64,000 nucleotides of DNA from Shinisaurus crocodilurus (lineage: Eukaryota > Chordata > Lepidosauria > Squamata > Shinisauridae), in assembly GCA_021292165.1 (NCBI GenBank), contig CM037877.1:131868274-131932273 (forward strand), given 5' to 3'. The notes beneath the pieces are model-generated. The model made no database searches and was not told the DNA's origin. It saw nothing but the letters and a program-made list of their open reading frames with translations. Positions 22,152 to 34,760 of the stretch are shown piece by piece; position 1 is the first letter of the stretch, and each line of letters begins with the position of its first letter. The position numbers were made by a program, and so were the translations under genes.

Positions 22152-23394
22152 CTACATGTGCTGGGGGGCTGCCATTTTCTGCAGCAGACAGCCCCACATT
22201 TCTCAGAACAAGTTTTTTTACCATTTGTGTGTTTGCTTTGCAGCCTGCCTGTTCCAAAGTGGCGGGGGGGGGGGGGAATATACGCACACAGACACACACA
22301 CACACACACACACACCTTTTTATTTTCTGAGCCTTTTTCTCTCTTTTTTAGTTTTAGTGGGGATGGGGTTGTTCTTTGCACTATTGCTATTTCCTGGATT
22401 TATTCTGATGCTGTTTTAACTGTTTTGGATTTTGCGTCTCTGTTTTTGTACTGCATGGTTCTCAACATTTATTTGTGAACTTCCCAGATGACATTTTGTT
22501 GATGGGTGATGTAAAAATGTAAATAAATAAGAATACCTAAACATGGATATAAAAGTACAAGCTCCCAAACACAACAGTCCTGTTGTGCTGGCTTGGCTTC
22601 CCCTTGATGTGCAAGCCACCTCTGTTCCTCCCTTATACTGCTGTGCTGGTAAGATGCAACCAAGTGATGCAATTTTCAGAGCAGAGTGATTGCTGTGAAC
22701 AGAACTCCCTCTTCACCATGTGTGCTCTTAACCAAAGCACTGTTGCTGCATTGGCAACAGGCAAAGATCTGGGGAAGAGCCATCTCTCAGTGATAGAGAG
22801 ATGCATGCAAAGGGTCCCAGGCAGCAGCGCAGTCTTTGTCATATCCAGTTCAAGCATCCCAGGCAGCAAGGCTAGGCAAAGAGTCTTTCAGATCCTCCTG
22901 AGCCCTTAGAGAGCCTCTGCCAGCCTCCCCAGTCAGTACTGGGTGAGATGGGCCAACAGTCTGGTGCAGTGTAAGGCAGCTTCATATACACAGCCTTCTA
23001 ATTGCCATAGGCAGATTTAGAGCAGGGGTTGGGGAACATGTGCAAGTGGACTGCAACTCCCATCAGCCTTAGCCAGCATAGCCAGTGATGAGGGATGATG
23101 GCAGCTCAAGTCCAACATGGGGGGGGGGGGGAGAACACATTCCCCATTCCTGTTTTAGAGGCTGCATCTTGAGACTAAGGGAGGTGTTTTGTTTTGTTTT
23201 GACAGACTAGTTGCAGCCCAGCAGCTGCTTCAGTTGTCCCTTAGTCAGCATCCGAGGAATGCCCACTATTTCCAGGCTGACTCAGGTCCAGGAGTCCTGG
23301 GGAAAGCCATGTCATTGGGTGCCCCCTTGTGGGAGCTGAAGGAACTCGTTTATACATTACACCAGCACCAGCAGGAGCCACTTTTTTATGGCCT

Positions 23395-23735
23395 GATCAT
23401 GGTGGCCGAAACAAGCCACCATGGTACCACATGTGCTGGTTGCCTGCCGGCTGGATTTCCCTAATTTCCCTCACTGGTGCAGCTTGCGGTGTCATCTGAA
23501 CGGCATGGCTTGTTTGGGGGAGCGTAGGCAGCAACCCTCAGTTAACCTACAATAGCCCATAGGTTATTCGCGGGTTGCTGCCCCCGCCAAAACAAGCCAT
23601 GCCAGCCAGGTTCGGATGACACCACAAGCCGCGCCAGCGAGGGTTATTCGGGAAATCCAGCCGGCATGCACAGCAGCTGCAACAAGCCACTGGTGGCTTG
23701 TTTGAGCTGCTGTGATTGTGCGAACCAGGTCTATG
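23395..23735. mobile_element. Foldback (MITE-like) element
   Basis: Imperfect inverted arms at 23443-23537 and 23572-23666 share ccggctggatttccc, gtgtcatc and catggcttgtttt. A second nested palindrome sits near the right end (gccactggtggcttg). The right end gtgcgaaccagg resembles the end of the element at 6319-6778, suggesting one family. It is non-coding. Confidence 0.6.
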
Positions 23736-25137
23736 GGTTGGATCCAGACTTAGACATACTTGGAATAAACCCATTGAAATCAGTGGGGCTTAAGTTAGTC
23801 ATGACTACCTTAAGCCCCACTGATTCAATAAGTTTGCTCTAAGTATGACTAAACCTGGATCCAAGCCACTATTTATTGGAAATATTGCAAGAATGAAAGT
23901 AACAAAATAACATATACTGTACGTATTAAACAAAAGGAAAAATATATATACAATCAAAACATTTACCATAACTGAATACAAAAAGATATATTTATATTAC
24001 ACCAGCATAATTTCTTGCTCTTCAGGTGTCTGTCTCCAGATTGGGGTGAAGTGGCGGACCAGATAGTGAGAAAGTTATCAGAAAATCCTGAGGACTTCTG
24101 TTTTCATTAATTTTGAGAAGTGAATTCCCCAGACCTCTTCATACATTCCCCAGACGTCTTCAATCTCGTCTGTGTAAGAAGGTGAAGCTGGGCTCTTCAG
24201 TTGGCTTGCCCATGCAGTGTTGGCAGCTAGAAACTGCAAAGCACAACCTTATGAGACTACAATGGACTATTTGGTTACAAGACGTGCAAAAGAACCAAAC
24301 ATTTTGCATTTTGCAGTAGGTTCTCACATTTTGCAAACGCGGTGGCATTCCCACCATCCACTTGCCCAAAATGTTTCTTGGAAGTTAGTTTGTGCTGTCT
24401 GCTTCCAAGTCAAGTCCTAAGTAAATTCCTATTATCTGTCTTCTATTTTTTTTTTAATTCAAAAATTCAAATTATTATTTAAATGATTTGTTTCATGTTA
24501 ATTTCATCTTATATTACACTTTTCTGTGGCTTCGCTCCATGGCAGTGCTATAAGGTTTAAAAGCCAGTAAGACCAAACCGGTGGGTCTTTTCAACCAGAT
24601 AGTTGTCCCCAATCCCAGCCAGGTGATGACGGTATGTGTTAAGGACCCACGCAGTCGGCACCACCCACATGGTGCCACTGCTGCCTGTAACATACCAAGA
24701 GTACATTAGGCTGTAATCTTAAACTGGGCAGTCAGCTCCATTGAACGTATTACTGTCTATTTCCCAGTTTTGGAGAGGGACACACAAGCACCAACATCCA
24801 AGATTGCCAGAGAGCCCAAAAGGAGCTGTTGCTTCAGCAATGGCCTGGCTCAGAACGAGAGCTCAGCTCATACAGGAGCTGGAGGCTCCACTTCTTTCTG
24901 GCTCTCAGTGAGGTTCTGATCCACAGCCTGCTCGGGCTCCCCCCCGCTTCTTACTTGAAGGATAGTCTCCTCATGTGGCTAACTGTGTAGCTCTCCAGCA
25001 GCCCTGAAGCTCCCCCATGGCTTGCCACCTCCTTAGTGGGCCCGGGGGTATTTGGGGTGGGGGAGCCCAGGCAACAGGTGTGGAGACCTCCAGTCTTGTC
25101 AGGGTCCAAAAGCTCTACGGGAACAGTGGTTCCCTTA

Positions 25138-25304
25138 GGGGAAGGTACTTGAGAAGGTCATGGCAGGGCAACTGCAGGCACTCTTGGAGGATACTGATTA
25201 TCTACACCCTTTTCAATCTGGATTTGTCTAGACCCATTTCAGATTAGTCTTGGTCATCCAATGGATGACCTTTATCAAGAGATGGATAGGGGGAATGTGA
25301 CCCT
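25138..25304 (+). repeat. L2 RT segment, first copy of a direct duplication
   Basis: This 167-bp segment (starting ggggaaggtacttgagaagg) recurs at 25973-26140 with only a few differences. In the second copy it continues into an L2 reverse-transcriptase remnant. Here the flanking sequence is different. Confidence 0.75.
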
Positions 25305-25819
25305 TAGGGTTGCTGTGGGGGGGGGGAGAGTTCTGCTCCCCCTGCTGCTGCTCCTTGCCCAGGGAGACTCCAGGTTCAAGGGCTAGCCCTTGACATGAAC
25401 ATCCATATGATTGTCTCCGGCTTCCACAGGCCTGTCCCCAGACTTGGAGGGGGCGCAACAGAAAGGGGGAAATATTTGTATGAACCAGGAAAAAGACAGG
25501 AGTGCCATATGCAGATGGCCGCATTCTTCGTGAGAGCAAAGGCCATTCAAAGTGCCATTTCCAGTGTGGAAATTATGGACATTGCACGTGAAGCATCCGT
25601 AACGGATGTACTCTATGCTGGGCAGTTCCTTTGAGTCCAAGCAGGGCCTATACAAGCATAAATAACGTGGAGATTTATATTACAGTGGCAACAAGTAGGC
25701 CATCCATGTGAGATCAGTTTCAGTTGTTGTGGCCTGATGACATGGACAAGGTGCTTGCAGCAATGCGATCAACCATGTGCCCTTTCAATCCATGCCCTTC
25801 CTGTCTAATAAGGGATAGC

Positions 25820-26995
25820 CAGGAGGTGGGGATATGACTGGGACAGTCCAGGGAATGGTAAATGCACGAAGGGGTAGTTCCTGCTGCCCTGAAGGAGGCA
25901 GTAGTGTGGTCAAACCCTCTTTGGACCCAATGGTACTTGACAACTACTGCCCAGTTGTGAATACCCTTTCTTGGGGAAGGTACTTGAGAAGGTCATGGCA
26001 GGGCAACTGCAGGCACTCTTGGAGGATACTGATTATCTACACCCTTTTCAATCTGGATTTGTCTAGACCCATTTCAAATTAGTCTTGGTCATCCTAATGG
26101 ATTACCTTTATCAAGAGATGGATAGGGGGAATGTGACCCTGTTAATTCTGTTCAGTCTCTTATCAGCTTTTGATACCATCAACAGGGTATCCTCCTGGAC
26201 CAACTCTGTGATTTGGGCCTTGTTGGAGGCATAGTGGCTACCTTTGGGGTCTGTTTCATAGAATAATATTGACTGACTATTCCTCAGCTCCTTAACAACT
26301 GAGCTATGGGGTTTCACAGGGTACTATCTTGTCCACAATGTTGTTTAAGATTTATATGAAGCTACCAGGCACAGTCATTAGGCGATCTGGAGAAAATTGC
26401 CATCAGTCTGTTGATGACACACTGGTCTATCTGCCTGTGACATCTGAATCAGGTGAGGCTGTGCAAGTCCTGGATCAATGCCTAAACTCAGTGATGGGCT
26501 GGATGAGGGCCAATAAGCTGAGGGTGAATCTTTGCAACATGGCAGTCCTGTGGGTTAGTGGTTCCCAAGTCTGAATATAGGCTTATTGCCTGTTCTGGAT
26601 TGGCCTGTACTCCCTCTGAAAGATCAGGTTCATAGTCTGGGGGTACTTCTGGATCCACCTCTATCACTGGAGGCCCAAGTTGGAGTGCCTTCTACTAGCT
26701 TTGACTGGTATGACTCTCCTGGACAAGAATGGCTTGGCCACGGTGGTAGTACAGGCACTAGTAACCACAAGACTGGATTACTACAATGTGCTCTATGTGG
26801 GGTTGCCCTTAAGGTTTGTCTGGAAGCTGCAGCTAGTGCAGAACGCAGCAGCTCAGCTGTTTTCGGAAGCTGCCCCTTTTCAGCATGTAACACCTCTACT
26901 GAAGAAACTGCATTGGCTGCCTATTTGCTACTGGGCCAGGTTTAAGGGTTTGTTGCTGGTGTATAAAACCCTAACCAACTTGGGACCAGGATCAT
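25820..26995 (+). pseudogene. L2 LINE ORF2 remnant, 5' part of interrupted copy
   Basis: Broken frames read as the LINE RT: LDNYCPVVN, GQLQALLEDTDYLHPFQSGF, AFDTINR and VDDTLVYL, with stops and frameshifts between them. At about 26995 the L2 wording stops (aacttgggaccagg) and a CR1 begins. L2 sequence resumes at about 28376. Confidence 0.75.
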
Positions 26996-28375
26996 GGAGG
27001 ACAGGTGAAGTGCCAGACGACTGGAGGAGGGCAAATGTTGTTCCCATCTTCAAAAAGGGCAAGAAGGAGGAACCTGGGAACTATAGGCCAGTCAGTCTGA
27101 CATCAATCCCCGGGAAGATTTTTGAGCAGATTATAAAGAAGTCAGTCTGCAAGCACCTTGAAAACAATGCAGTGATTACTAGAAGCCAGCATGGATTTGT
27201 CAAGAACAAATCCTGTCAGACTAATCTGATCTCATTTTTTGATCGGGTAACCTCCCTTGTGGACTGTGGGAATGCTGTGGACATTATATACCTGGACTTC
27301 AGCAAAGCTTTCGACAAAGTGCCTCATGATATCCTGATTAGTAAGCTAGCTAAGAGTGGGCTAGATGGAACAACTATCAGGTGGATCCACAATTGGCTAC
27401 AGAATCGGACTCAAAGATTATCAATGGTTCCTTCTCAAACTGGGGAGAGGTAACGAGCGGGGTACCACAGGGCTCGGTCCTGGGCCCGGTGCTCTTCAAC
27501 ATTTTTATTAATGACTTGGATGAGGAGGTACAGGGAATGCTTATCAAATTTGCAGATGACACAAAGTTGGGTGGAACAGCTAATACTCTGGAAGACAGAA
27601 ACAAAATTCAAAGTGACCTCGATAGGCTGGAGCGCTGGGCCGAAAACAACAGAATGAAATTTAACAGGGATAAATGCCAAGTGCTGCACCTAGGGAGAGG
27701 AAACCAAATGCAGAGTTACAGAATGGGGGACACTTGGCTCAACAATACTACAAGTGAGAAGGATCTTGGAATTGTGGTAGATCACAAACTGAATATGAGC
27801 CAGCAATGCGACGTGGCTGCAAAGAAGGCAAATGCAATTTTGGGCTGTATTAATAGAAGTATAGCTTCCAAATCGCGGGAAGTGATAATTCCCCTTTACT
27901 CGGCACTGGTTAGGCCTCATCTTGAGTACTGCGTCCAGTTCTGGGCACCTCACTTTAAGAAGGACATAGACAAACTGGAGAGGGTTCAGAGGAGGGCAAC
28001 AAGGATGATAAAGGGACTGGAAACAAGGCCCTATGAGGAGAGACTGAAAGAACTGGGCATGTTTAGCCTTCAGAAGAGGAGACTGAGGGGAGATATGATC
28101 GCACTCTTCCAGTATTTGAAGGGATGTCACACAGAGGAGGGCAAAGATCTCTTCTCGTTCATCCCAGTTTGCAGGACACGGAATAATGGGCTCAAGTTAC
28201 AGGAACCTAGATTCCACCTAAACATCAGGAAAAATTTCCTGACTGTCAGAGCAATAAGACAATGGAATCAACTACCTAGGGAGGTGGTGGGCTCTCCCAG
28301 TCTGGAGGCATTCAAGGTGCCTGAGACTCTGTCAGAGAGCTTTGACCTGGATCCCTCATGACAGGGGGTTGACAG
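26996..28375 (+). mobile_element. CR1 LINE, 5'-truncated, nested in L2
   Basis: It starts inside the RT domain (WRTGEVPDDWRRANVVPIFK) and runs to the CR1 3' region (cctcatgacagggggttgac). The RT has the expected blocks: NYRPVSLTSIPGKIFE, IIYLDFSKAFDKVPHD, SGVPQGSVLGPVLFNIFIND and the catalytic FADD. One frameshift near 27400-27450 separates the two halves; the downstream half is open to 28361. The 3' tail is slightly shorter than the usual CR1 end. Confidence 0.88.
26997..28361 (+). pseudogene. CR1 reverse transcriptase, one frameshift
   Basis: Two overlapping frames (to 27453, and 27381-28361) together cover most of a CR1-type RT plus the C-terminal region ending QWNQLPREVVGSPSLEAFK, typical of CR1. 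The upstream endonuclease is absent. It is not expected to be functional. Confidence 0.85.
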
Positions 28376-28800
28376 GCCTGTAGCCCTTGAGTGTCATACC
28401 TGAGATAGTGCCTTCTCCCTCACCAGCCTGCCCTGAGGTCATCAGATGAGGACCTGGTGCTCCTGGTGGTTCCAGATGGACCTGTGAACTGTCTGGACTG
28501 GAGTCTACTCAGAGTAGAGCCTTCATTATATTGGCTCCCCTCTCTGTGGAACTCCCTGCCTGTTGATGTCAGGCAAGAACAGACATTGTTTTGTTTTTTG
28601 TGCCTGCTGAAGACATTTTTATTTAAACAAGCCTTCCCTGACTTACCTGCCACAGTTTTTCTGGCATAATTTGATTTTAAATATTTCAATCCTGTATTTT
28701 GATTATTTTTTCTTTCTTTCTTTTATTGTTCACCACACAGGAATCTTATTAAATATAGAGCAGTATATAAATTCTATAAATAAATAAATAAATAAATAAA
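28376..28800 (+). mobile_element. L2 LINE 3' end, continuation after CR1
   Basis: L2-type wording resumes with ccctgaggtcatcagatgag. Its decoded C-terminal tail (LPSLWNSLPVDVR ... LKTFLFKQAF) is the L2 protein end. It finishes in a ctttctttc stretch, then cagtatataaattctata and taaa repeats. Confidence 0.75.
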
Positions 28801-29215
28801 ATGAAATATGTGTCCTAACATGCTCCTGTGGTGATCTTGTGGTGGTCACAACAGACACACAAAGTGGTCTTGATCAGCTATGTAACTTCTAGGGAAGAAC
28901 AGAGGTGAAATTCTTCTTAACATCCTTCCAAAGCAGAGCAACTTGTTGCTGTTTTCTACTGGATGTGCATATTCAGAGGGAATATACATTTCCTCTGTAT
29001 ATAGGGAGGGGCACATCCATAGGAAGGTTAGTGAGCTGGCCGAGAGTTGGGTCAGGTGCAATTTGGAGAGATGTAATTGAAGGCTCTGATTAGACCAGGG
29101 ATAGGGCAACTTTTCTGGGCCATATATCTGGCAATTTGAGGGACCGTTGAGTACACAGGAGAGAACATAGGGTAGAAGGCAGCCCTTAAAGTACTCAGGT
29201 CCCAGTCCATTTAGG

Positions 29216-29345
29216 ACAGGGGTGAGGAACATATGGCTCTCCAGATATTGGAGGACTGCAACTCCCATCAGCCCTAGCTAGCATAGCCAATGGTGAGGGA
29301 AGATGGGAGTTGCAAGCCAACATCATCTGGAGACATGCCCCATCC
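29216..29345. mobile_element. hAT-like palindrome, second family
   Basis: caggggtgaggaacatatgg opens the element, followed by gactgcaactcccatcagcc and, after the centre, the inverted arm gatgggagttgcaagccaac. It is a different family from the cagtgttctcc palindromes. Related fragments lie near 13000, 23024-23130 and 41314. Confidence 0.55.
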
Positions 29346-29449
29346 TTGGTTTAGGTCTTTAATGATAAGAACCAGCACTTTAAATTGGGCCCAGAACCAG
29401 TGAAGATGATGGTATTATATGCTCCAATCTTCCAAGGCCAATCAGCACC

Positions 29450-31290
29450 TTGGAAATTGTATTTATTTTGGTCAGAACAACTGAAGTTTCAATTGTTCTC
29501 ACCAAACAGAACAATTCTTTTCATCAGTCCTCACGGCAGAAGATATAGGACAGATACCTGTGCCTGAACTGATGTTTTCAGGAAGGGAGTCTGAGGAACT
29601 GAGGCAAACAGTGGTGACAAAAGATGGAATTCCCAGCCTTATTGACAAATTGAAAGTTAATAAATCACCAGGCCCAGATGGTATCCATCCTAAAGTTCTT
29701 AAAGAACTCAAATATGAAATTGCTGGTCTTCTAACAAAAATATGTAACATGTCCCTAAGATCAGCCTCTGTACCAGAGAACTGGAGAATGGTCAATGTAA
29801 CACCAATCTTTTTTTAAGGGGTTCAGGGGGGATCCGGGAAATTACAGGCCAATTAGCTTAACATCTGTTCCAGGTAAATCTGTTGAAAGCATTATTAAAG
29901 ACAAAATTAGTAAGCATATAGAAGAACAAACCCTCTTGAGAAAAAATCAACATGGCTTCCACAAAGGTAAGTTCTGTCTCACTAACCATTTAGAGTTCTT
30001 TGAGAGTGTCAATAAACATGTGGACGGGGTGATCTGGTAGACATTGTTTACTTGGACTTCCAAAAGCCTTTGACAAAGTCTCTCACCAAAGACTCCTGAG
30101 CAAATTTAGCAATCATAGAATAAGAGGAGAGGTCCTCTTATGGATCAGTGACTGGTAAAGAACAGAAAGTAGAGAGTAGGAATAAATGGTAAATTCTCCC
30201 AATGAAGGGATGTAAACAGCAGGGTCCCACAGAGATCTGTATGATCTGGAATTAGGAGTGTGCAGTGAAGTGGCCAAATTTGCTGACAACACCAAATTAT
30301 TTTGGGTAGTTAAAACAGAAAGGGATTGTGAGGAGCTCCAAAAGGATCTCTCCAGACTGGGAGAATGGGCATCAAAATGGCAAATACGGTTCAGTGTAAG
30401 CAAGTGTAAAGTGATGCACGTTGGGGCAAAAAATCCCAACTTCAAGTATAAGCTGATGGAATCTGAGCTAGCGGTGACTGACCAAGAAAGAGATCTTGGG
30501 GTTGTGGTGGACAGCTCGATGACAATGACAACCCAATGTGCAGCTGCTGTGAAAAAGGCAAACTCCATGTTAGGCATAATTAGTAAAAGAATTGAAAATA
30601 AAACTGCCAAGATCATGCTGCCCTTATACAAAGCTATGGTGTGACCACACCTAGAATACTGTGTAACAGTTCTGGTCACCGCACCTAGAAAAGGATATTG
30701 TAGAGTAAGAAAAAGTGCAGAAAAGAGGCAACTAAAATGATCGAGGGGCCGGAGCAATTCCACTATGAGGAAAGGTTACAACAACCTTTGTTGTTTAGCT
30801 TAGAAAAAGGAAAGTAAGGGGAGACATGATGAAAGTGTACAAAATTATGCATGGTATGTAGACAGTGGATAGGGAGATATTTTCCCCCTCTCTCATAATA
30901 CTAGAACCCAGGATCATCCCATGAAGCTGATTGGCGGGAGATTCAGGACAGATAAAGGGAAGTACTTCTTCACACAGCACATAAACTACGGAATTCACTT
31001 CCACAAGATGTAGTGATGGCCACCAACCTGGATTGCTTTAAAAGGGGATTGGACAAATTCATGGAGAAGGCTATCAGTATCAGTGGCTACTAGTCCTGAT
31101 TGGCTATATGCTTCCTCCAGTATCAGAGGCAGTATGCCTATGTACATGTTGCTGGGGGACACAGGTGGGAGGGTGCTGTTGCACTCATGTCCTGCTTGTG
31201 GGTTTCCCGTGGGCAGCTTGTTGGCTACTGTGTGAACAGAAGACTAGATGGACCCTTGGTCTGATCCAGCATGGCTCTTATGTTCTTATG
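29450..31290 (+). mobile_element. Old CR1-like LINE with decayed ORF
   Basis: Fragments in several frames: INKL-type block KVNKSPGPDGIHPKVLKEL at 29650-29710, VPENWRMVNVTPIF at about 29770, FADNTKLFWVV at about 30280, and RDLGVVVDSSM at about 30500. It ends in the typical 3' wording aagactagatggacccttgg then tggctcttatgttcttatga. Many stops and frameshifts show it is far older than the CR1 at 26996. Confidence 0.8.
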
Positions 31291-32220
31291 ACACTTTTAA
31301 AAGAGAAGCCCATATACAATACCTTACAGAAGTAAAGGCTGGAAGCTATCAAAGCATGAATTATTTTGGCCAGGTCAGTCTTCCTCAGGAAGGGGCACAG
31401 CTGGGTCACCAACGCTTAAGAATTCCTAGACACCACCACCACTTCGGCATCCAGATGCAGCACCTAACACAAATGAAGCTCTGCATTCCTGAATCTGCTC
31501 AGGTGGGTTGTTTTTTGTGGGGGGAGGTTGGGGGGGGTTGGGGGGGTGAAGTTACAGACCTCAGTTTCTATTTGCCAATGGGCCTTCTTGCACACTTGAA
31601 CTCCCTCCCCCAGTTCAGTCTGTGTGCGCATGGCTGCTTACTGTGGTGTCTCTACTACACTTGCTCCTGGCAATTGACTTTCCAGGTGCTGATGCAACTT
31701 GTGCTCTGGGCAGCTAAGCTGTAAAGAGAGGAGGAGGAGGAGGGAAATCCCTCAAACTTCCAGTTGCAAGCTGTACGTGCATAAAAGCAAGACTGAATCC
31801 TAGAGGCTTTTAAAACCTTAGCATTGGCGCATATTGAAATTGGGAGCGACAGAAAAGGGAGGAGTCAAACATGGCTCAGGTTTGTATGCCTGGGAACCCC
31901 TACCGGTCTTATAAATCTATCTTTATTTTATACCGATTGAACTAGCATGACTTCCCATGAAGAATTCCGGGAACTGTAATTTGGGCGAGACTGCCTGCAA
32001 ACTCTGCTCAAGACACCCCATCCCTCCTCACAGAATTGCAGTTCCCTTGTGAGAGGGGATAGATTAACTCAAGCTGAGTCTGTTGGGTAGATATGCAGAG
32101 AGACATGCAGGTGCTTGAGAAATTTGGCCAGATATTGTGGCTAAAGTTTACAGGGCATAGTTACATGTGTATATCCAGTGTTTGTTGATTGTAACAGTGT
32201 AACTGTAATATTACAATCCA

Positions 32221-32222
32221 CT

Positions 32223-32271
<49 letters not shown>

Positions 32272-32277
32272 AATAAT
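32221..32277. repeat. (GAT)n microsatellite
   Basis: About 17 consecutive gat units, giving a poly-Ser open frame on the minus strand that is not a gene. Confidence 0.92.
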
Positions 32278-32570
32278 TTAACACTTTGCTGCTTCCCCCA
32301 CCCTTCGTTTCTTTTCTCCTGTCCTTTTATGAGAGCGCCCTCTGGTGCTTTGTAACAGTAGTGTAAGAAAAATCTGGCAGAATCCAAGCCAGCAGTTAAG
32401 AGCACTTACGCCAGATAGCATAGGAGAACAGAAATGACATAGTCAAAACCCTTTATTATATCAAACAGCCTCCACCCACCTTCAAGCCTAAAGGACTCCT
32501 TTTGAGTTATTCTAAAATGCACTGGTAATCTTGGACTGAATAAACCTTCTTTACCCCAAATATTGGCCAG

Positions 32571-32815
32571 TGTTGTGTACTGGTGAGAGTATAGGGCTGG
32601 GACTCTGGGAGATCCGGGTTCTAGTCCCCACTCCACCATGAAACTCACTGGGTGACTTTGGGCCAGTAACTGACTCTTAGCCTAACCTACCTCACAGGGT
32701 TGTTGTGAGGATAAAATGGAGAGGAAGAGGAGGATTATGTAAGCTGCCTTGGGTTCCTTGCAGGAAAAAAGGCGGGGTATAAATATAATAATATATATAT
32801 ATATATATATATATA
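32571..32815 (+). mobile_element. Sauria-type SINE
   Basis: Head gtgttgtgtactggtgagag, B-box-like gggttctagtcccc, middle aaactcactgggtgactttg, tail ttgcaggaaaaaaggcgggg with tataaatataata and a long (at)n run. Full length, plus strand. Confidence 0.85.
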
Positions 32816-33712
32816 TTGTATATTTGGATGCTGCTGTCCATGTTTCTGCTATTCAGCAGATTGTGGCTAGGCAGACACTCTAGGAATATGTTCAACATTG
32901 TCAGCCTTTTTTTCCCTTTCCCCACCACCCGCTTTTTGTAACATCCTGCCTGATGAAGAGATCTGGAGAGCTCCAAAGCTTGCGCATTTCTGTGACCTTG
33001 ACTTAGCCTAATAAAGGCATTACCCTAATAGAGATGCTGATTTTCATAATAAATGTTTGTAATGTTTCCCTATTGGGTGAATCTATGTTTTCCATTTCCA
33101 TGCGGGGGTTATGTCGCAATGCAAATCTAGACTAAGTAGAATTTGTCACCAATTAGCAGTGTCACTACAAAATAATGAAATGAGGACTAGAAGCTTGCAC
33201 ATTGTATTGCACTGCATTGCCATCTAAAATAAATAAAAATAAACATGTAAACTTAGCAAGTTTATACAAAAGAATCACAAATGGCACATTTGCTTGCATT
33301 GAACAAGCACAGAATTTGAAATGCGTTTTTGTTTTAAATATTGATCCAAAAGTAGATTATGACAGTTTCTGTTTCTAATTATTAACTGACCTTCCTGCTA
33401 GAAATGTGGTACTGAGTTTTGTTTTGTTTTACTCCTATCGTGGATTCCTATTGGTTTAGTAGCACACCCAACCCACGTATTTGGATCACTGTGACACCAT
33501 GGATATAACAATTACGTGCACACATTCTGAGCAGAATCAGGTCACGGGAATATGGGTGGGAGTGAGAGGCAAGTTTGACAGAGAAATTCCATACTGGATT
33601 GATGAGCTCCTTCTTCCCCTCCACCCGGGTACCCACAGTCACCAGAATGTCCGGGAAGAAGGAACCCCAAAAGAAACAACAGTCACTTCTACACCAATTG
33701 TTTATATATTAT

Positions 33713-33718
33713 TTTATT
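33713..33718 (-). terminator. RXRG: Candidate RXRG poly(A) signal
   Basis: AATAAA on the minus strand, about 320 nt downstream of the RXRG stop codon, with T-rich sequence further downstream. It is the first convincing signal after the stop. Alternative sites further left are possible. Confidence 0.4.
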
Positions 33719-34038
33719 TGGAAGTGAAAAAATAATTTAAACTCAATTATTTATACAGGTGGCATGGGTTGGTTTTTGTTTTGTTTTTACTGACAAGCTA
33801 CAGGATACCCTGCCCCACCTAGCTGCCAGTTAGGGGTAAAAGTAACAAGTATGCATCTGTACAAAATTCCATCTTTTAAAAGTTAAACGTTCACAGAAGT
33901 GCCCCCACCCCCCTTATTACATCCCACACTGAAGGACAGGAGAACAGGAATGGGCACAAGCAGACTGGGACGACAACATCCTGAATGGAACTCCTCATCA
34001 GTACCATTTCATCCTCCAGCTCTGGCATCCTGTCACGG
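33719..34038 (-). other. RXRG: RXRG 3' UTR (provisional)
   Basis: Sequence between the RXRG stop codon and the candidate poly(A) signal. There is no recognised repeat in it. The end is provisional. Confidence 0.45.
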
Positions 34039-34186
34039 TCAAGTTATCTGCAGTGGTGTCTCGAGCATCTCCATGAGGAAGGTGTCAATGGGAGTGTCGC
34101 CAATCAACTTGAAGAAGAAAAGGTGCTCCAGGCATTTCAGACCAATAGATCGCAGGGCAGGCAGCCTCAAGAGGAGTTTGGCAAAC
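34039..34186 (-). CDS. RXRG: RXRG last coding exon (LBD helices 10-12, stop)
   Basis: Encodes the end of the ligand-binding domain: [20 protein letters not shown] (helix 10/11, dimer interface), [14 protein letters not shown], and the AF-2 helix FLMEMLE, ending LETPLQIT then stop. These final residues are the RXRG form as I know it (RXRA ends LEAPHQMT). The acceptor is ttccttcag, and the first base completes an Arg codon begun in the previous exon. Confidence 0.96.
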
Positions 34187-34635
34187 CTGAAGGAACCGGA
34201 AATGCAGAACGCCTAGTGTAACGAGCACTGGGAATGCCAAGGCATCTTATGGAGAGACAAGTAAAGGAGCTCCACTCCACCTCTTATCTGGATCTGAAGC
34301 CAGCCAGCATGCAAGGCTCTGAACACAAAGCCTTCATAAATCTATGCATCATTTACCCTCCTGGTTTTCTTAACCCCCAGCAGGCATGGTACCAACAGTA
34401 ATAGTCATATGGTAATTTGTGGCTTGAGATATATTGCTGTAGTCCTACTTGTCTTATTGTCGCTATTTGCTTTTTAAAATAATATAGACCACTCTTAGCA
34501 TGATATACGTATATGGAAAGGCGGTATATAAATAAAATGACAATGATAACAAGGATAATCAATTCCGTTCACAGACCATCATAGACACTATGACCAATAG
34601 ACACCTTCAAGCTTGAGATCATGATCCCTCTAGAC

Positions 34636-34760
34636 CAGGGCTCTCCAACCTTGGGTCCCCAGATGTTGCTGGCCTACAGCTCCCAGCATACCCAGGCAGA
34701 ATGGCTAATGGCAAGGGATTCTGGGAGCTGTAGTCCAGCAACATCTTGGGACCCAAGACC
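34636..34760. mobile_element. hAT-type palindromic element, diverged
   Basis: Opens cagggctctccaaccttggg and contains gcctacagctcccagcatac; the inverted arm has gggagctgtagtccagcaac. The right terminus is degraded. Same subtype as 50697-50832. It lies in the last RXRG intron. Confidence 0.65.

Larger units (their letters stand above)
16701..33712. other. Intergenic region between RXRG 3' end and LMX1A promoter
   Basis: About 17 kb separates the last RXRG exon from the LMX1A CpG island. It contains LINE copies (19784-21348, 25138-28800, about 29450-31290), foldback and hAT-type elements, and simple repeats, all listed separately. The non-repeat stretches 17220-18330, 18515-19768, 21364-22055, 22152-23394, 23736-25137 and 31290-32570 show no exon I can support. 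They would be the places to look for distal LMX1A or RXRG regulatory elements. Confidence 0.7.
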
